Assembly: GCA_001600875.1 (NCBI GenBank)
Contig: BCLD01000028.1
Location: 1 to 64,000 of the forward strand
Direction: 5' to 3'
DNA length: 64,000 nucleotides
Origin: Solicoccozyma terricola
Lineage: Eukaryota > Basidiomycota > Tremellomycetes > Filobasidiales > Piskurozymaceae
The notes under the pieces are model-generated. The model ran no database searches and was not told the DNA's origin. It worked only from the letters and a program-made list of their open reading frames with translations. Below, piece by piece: positions 61,193 to 64,000 of the stretch; positions within the stretch are counted from its first letter, which is position 1, and each line of letters opens with the position of its first letter. The translations under genes and the position numbers were made by a program.

Positions 61193-61899
61193 CATCCTCC
61201 CTACCTCTAGCTCGCCCATTCTTGACATCGACATCCCGGAGCTATGTCGAATGGAACTCGAGGCTCGGAAGGATGTTGCGTTATCTCAAGCCAGGTACCC
61301 TGGGCTTCTGCCAGAAGCACTGCTGGGTGAGACTGGGACAGCAGGCAGCCAGCCCTGCGAGACTTGACATTGACCACTTCTACGATCACCTAGACCGTCT
61401 TCGCAATCTTCAAGTCCACCTACCAACTTGCAAGGGCCACGTCCATCTGTCTCAAGGCCACCAGGTGTTTTGAGATTGTAGGCTTTGTGATCTGGGTTGA
61501 TCCCGACCATCCTCAAGTGCCTCGTATCGGCCCACCTTCGAACGAGCAGGAGCGGGAGGAACATCGCGCAGCCCTCGCTCGTATACAAACTGGAGCTGAT
61601 ATGACGCTCTTGAAGTCGATGGAAGAGCAGCAGTCGGTTGTGGAGAGCAAAGTCGATGGCAAACATTGGTACTTGTCGAATCTGGTGGTCAAGAGAGATC
61701 GACAGGGACTGGGCATTGGGAGCGTGTTGCTGGAGTGGGGTCTGACCAGGGCTGATGCAGCGGGTCTGCAGGTGTTCTGCTTCTCTTCGGAAGCGGTGAA
61801 TGTCTGCACGATTCCATGGATGAAGATGATAGACTGCTGATGAGGTTGTAATATCAGGGGTACAAGCTGTATTCTCGACGTGGGTTCGAGGTGGTGTGA
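61193..61899 (+). CDS. GNAT-family N-acetyltransferase (second)
   Basis: Early part (SPILDIDIPELCRMELEARKDVALSQARYPGLLPEALL), an intron, then TVFAIFKSTYQLARATSICLK and CFEIVGFVIWVDPDHPQVPRIGPPSNEQEREEHRAAL. Next comes HWYLSNLVVKRDRQGLGIGSVLLEWGLTRADAAGL, a clear acetyl-CoA-binding motif (R-Q-G-L-G-I-G), then CFSSEA. After a 62-bp intron follows GYKLYSRRGFEVV and a stop at 61897-61899. The start codon and first join are uncertain: the best N-terminal frame and the obvious donor near 61326 differ in phase. It shares domain order with the truncated GNAT at 4.4-4.8 kb. Substrate unknown. Confidence 0.75.
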
Positions 61900-62025
61900 T
61901 GGTGTGAATTCAAGACGACGTCGTCTGGTGGGATCCTCAGGGATAGAGCGCTGCTGCGGCCCAGCAACTGTAGTAGAAGCAGTCCGTGGAGTGATACGGG
62001 CTATATCAAGTTGTAACAGCTCGTC

Positions 62026-63419
62026 ATGATCGAACGTCAGCCCGAGTGGAATGTCAACGAGGACATGAACATGGCGTGGATGGCAAGAACGGGATTCGCC
62101 GCGTCAGCTCGGTCTGCTCATCGTCAGCCAGGATCATCAGCCATGAGCAGCAACAGCAGCAGCAGCAACTCATCATGGCCAGCACCAGCATTGACACTCG
62201 TCGCACGACATCTGAACGACGACTACCCTTCTCTTCGTTCCTTCGCCCTTGCTGCACATGCATGCAATGCCGCTGCTCGTCCGTTTATATTCCGCCAACT
62301 GACTAAATGGGTGACGATGGAGAACGTCGAGATCATGGGAGGCCTGCAACAGTCGGCGTGGACTAGTGTTCGGTGAGTGATGAAGCAAAGCTATCCACTA
62401 GATGAGATTGATTGATATAGTAAACTCGCAGCTCTCTTGTACTCCGTTCTCATCCAAAGACATACTCGTTCAAACTCGAGGCACAACTCACCTCGACCAT
62501 CCTCTCCCTCCTCCCTCGCTTTACCGCACTCGCCCATCTTTCAGTCTACCAGGTCCTCTCATTCGGTACTCTCTTTCCTGCGTTCCCACCTCCGTCCCCG
62601 TATCCTTTGCGCATCAAGCATCTCGATGTCGGCATGCATGAGGATAATCTACATGTGCTGGAGTGGGTTGCGCAGATGTGTAGCTTGGACAAGGTAACAT
62701 TGTGGACGGGTAGGTGGACGGGCAAGAATAGAGGTATCCTAGACAGATACCTTAGTGAAGCTGTGACGGACTCCAACAAGGGCCAGCTGGAAGTTGAGAT
62801 CCGGATTTCGGGTATCTCCCTGTATATACTGGAAGACCGGATTGCAACATTACTTGAATGGTTCCCATTTCGGATTACCGCGCTGACGATGCATATCGAT
62901 GGGTTCGAAAGCATGGATGAGGGATTGGGATCGGTGAGCCCTCGAGACTATTCGCGGAGAGGAGGGCCGGGCCTAATTTCCTTCCAGATGCTCTACCCTC
63001 TCAGACGTCTGTTAAACCTACACGCCATCCGACTCATCGTCGCGGAGGATAGGACAGTTGACACAGGGAACGCTTTACAAACGGCGGAGTATCACGAACA
63101 TCCAGCGTATGACATGCTGTGGGCGTTCCTTCTCGCTGAAGAGTTGTCGAGGCTGGTGTTCCATCCGTCCGAGTCTGGCAACTTTCGCTCTTTACGTCGC
63201 TTCGAAGCGCTACTCGTGGATATCGCAGGTGTCGCAATAGAGGCAATGGCAGATGCCGCCGATTCTCCCCGTGAGACCGTACATCATCTCGTGTGGGAAG
63301 TCGCCGATGGCTCTCGACTGAAAGACGGAACGGCTAGGGTTCTCAAGGACGGAGTGATTGAGAACGGTATCACGTTTAGAAGTGGGACAACAGCAGAGCG
63401 ACAACGATTAGGCTGGTGA
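62026..63419 (+). CDS. F-box-like/LRR-like hypothetical protein
   Basis: Starts MIERQPEWNVNEDMNMAWM; an internal Met near 62143 is an alternative. A Ser-rich AGC repeat (SSNSSSSNSSW) precedes LVARHLNDDYPSLRSFALAAHACNAAARPFIFRQL, a layout typical of degenerate fungal F-box starts. After an intron (gtgagtgatg...ctcgcag) come SLVLRSHPKTYSFKLEAQLTSTILSLLPRFTALAHLSVYQV, HLDVGMHEDNLHVLEWVAQM, ITALTMHIDGFESM, LRRLLNLHAIRLIVAED and LAEELSRLVFHPSESGNFRSLRRFEALLVD. Leucine-rich spacing suggests a solenoid. Similar in style, not in clear sequence, to the 29.5-30.9 kb gene. Likely role as ubiquitin-ligase adaptor is family-level inference. Confidence 0.6.
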
Positions 63420-63492
63420 TCGACCTGGACCACATCGACATGACTTGACGCAACAATCATATCGATACAGGTTCGCACTCTGTGATACAGAT

Positions 63493-64000
63493 TCATCGGC
63501 GTGACACCGTGACACCTCCTTCTCCATCGGCCCACGACATCCGTGCATCTTCTCCGACCGTCGCCTTCACCATCCTCTCGCTGAGCTCCCAGAGAGCGGT
63601 ACCGAGTTTGGGATCGGAGGCTTGAGAGGTCTCCTTGCCAGGTTGGCCCTGAATATGTGGGGAAAGGATGAGCGGCACGATGATGGAAATGCCTGATCAA
63701 TCGAACTCACAGGATCGGATAGGTAAAATCCGTTGTATCCCTTCTCAATCACATCTGGACTCAAAAGCTGCGTATCTGAGGGGAGGTAAACTATCAGCTT
63801 GCACCCACCGACCTCAATATGGACGAAGACATCTATCTTACAGAGCACTGTAAGATCCTTACTCCGGGTCACGACCCATGGCGAGGGTGACGGTCTAGAT
63901 AATCCTACCGAGAAGACCTGGGGTAAGCGGCCTCCCGTTGGTTTTGCATTGGTTTTGCAAATCAGTGTTGACCTGGAGACGAGAAGAAGGTGGATGTGAG
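63493..64000 (-). CDS. Probable short-chain dehydrogenase, C-terminal part, cut by window edge
   Basis: Minus strand, stop at 63493. The last exon reads GQPGKETSQASDPKLGTALWELSERMVKA, then an Asp/Gly-rich tail. The exon before it reads DTQLLSPDVIEKGYNGFYLSDP (donor gtgagttcg), and intron-like sequence precedes that. The G-x-Y-x-x-DP followed by ASD...LWELSERMV pattern is common at the C-terminus of fungal retinol-dehydrogenase-like SDRs. The NAD-binding and Tyr-xxx-Lys parts would lie beyond 64000. Confidence 0.45.

Overview
This window looks like a basidiomycete yeast, most likely a tremellomycete related to Cryptococcus, Kwoniella or Tremella. The evidence is dense, mostly 45-110 bp GT-AG introns (one with a perfect TACTAAC branch site), eukaryotic gene families, an intron-bearing tRNA-Asp, and a UDP-xylose synthase near a CAP10-type glycosyltransferase. 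The species assignment is inference.

Layout. 0.9-45 kb is mostly accessory, repeat-rich DNA. It opens with a minus-strand gene combining the C-terminal half of a DUF3435-like (Starship-captain-like) tyrosine recombinase with a Cys/His finger tail, joined at about 4.38 kb to a truncated GNAT acetyltransferase. A second copy of the finger tail lies at 33.1-33.9 kb and a more distant zinc-finger relative at 15.0-15.4 kb. Several paralogous gene families of unknown function occur in twos, many decayed (families X and Y; singletons W, Z, V). Among them are a YLDD reverse-transcriptase fragment, three solo LTRs with intact 5-bp target duplications, one truncated LTR with CpG-type decay, an MFS transporter remnant, a Myb/SANT-like gene and an F-box/LRR-like gene. 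Two host-type genes sit inside this region: a UDP-glycosyltransferase (6.1-8.4 kb) and a complete assimilatory nitrate reductase (17.5-22.4 kb, minus).

45.7-46.5 kb is a 72-bp minisatellite interrupted by a 260-bp assembly gap. 47-64 kb is ordinary gene-dense DNA: UXS1 (UDP-glucuronate decarboxylase), a GNAT acetyltransferase, a secreted GH71 alpha-1,3-glucanase, a divergently transcribed secreted GH31 alpha-glucosidase, tRNA-Asp(GTC), a GT90/CAP10-like membrane glycosyltransferase, a second GNAT, an F-box-like protein and the tail of a probable short-chain dehydrogenase.

How they may work together. UXS1 makes UDP-xylose, the donor used by known Cryptococcus CAP10-family (Cxt1-type) xylosyltransferases, so UXS1 plus the GT90 gene suggest local xylose-containing glycan or capsule functions. 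GH71 and GH31 together could degrade alpha-glucan to glucose outside the cell. Nitrate reductase stands alone, with no nitrite reductase or nitrate transporter in view. Exon borders were read by eye. Those listed for UXS1 are well supported; others are approximate where stated.
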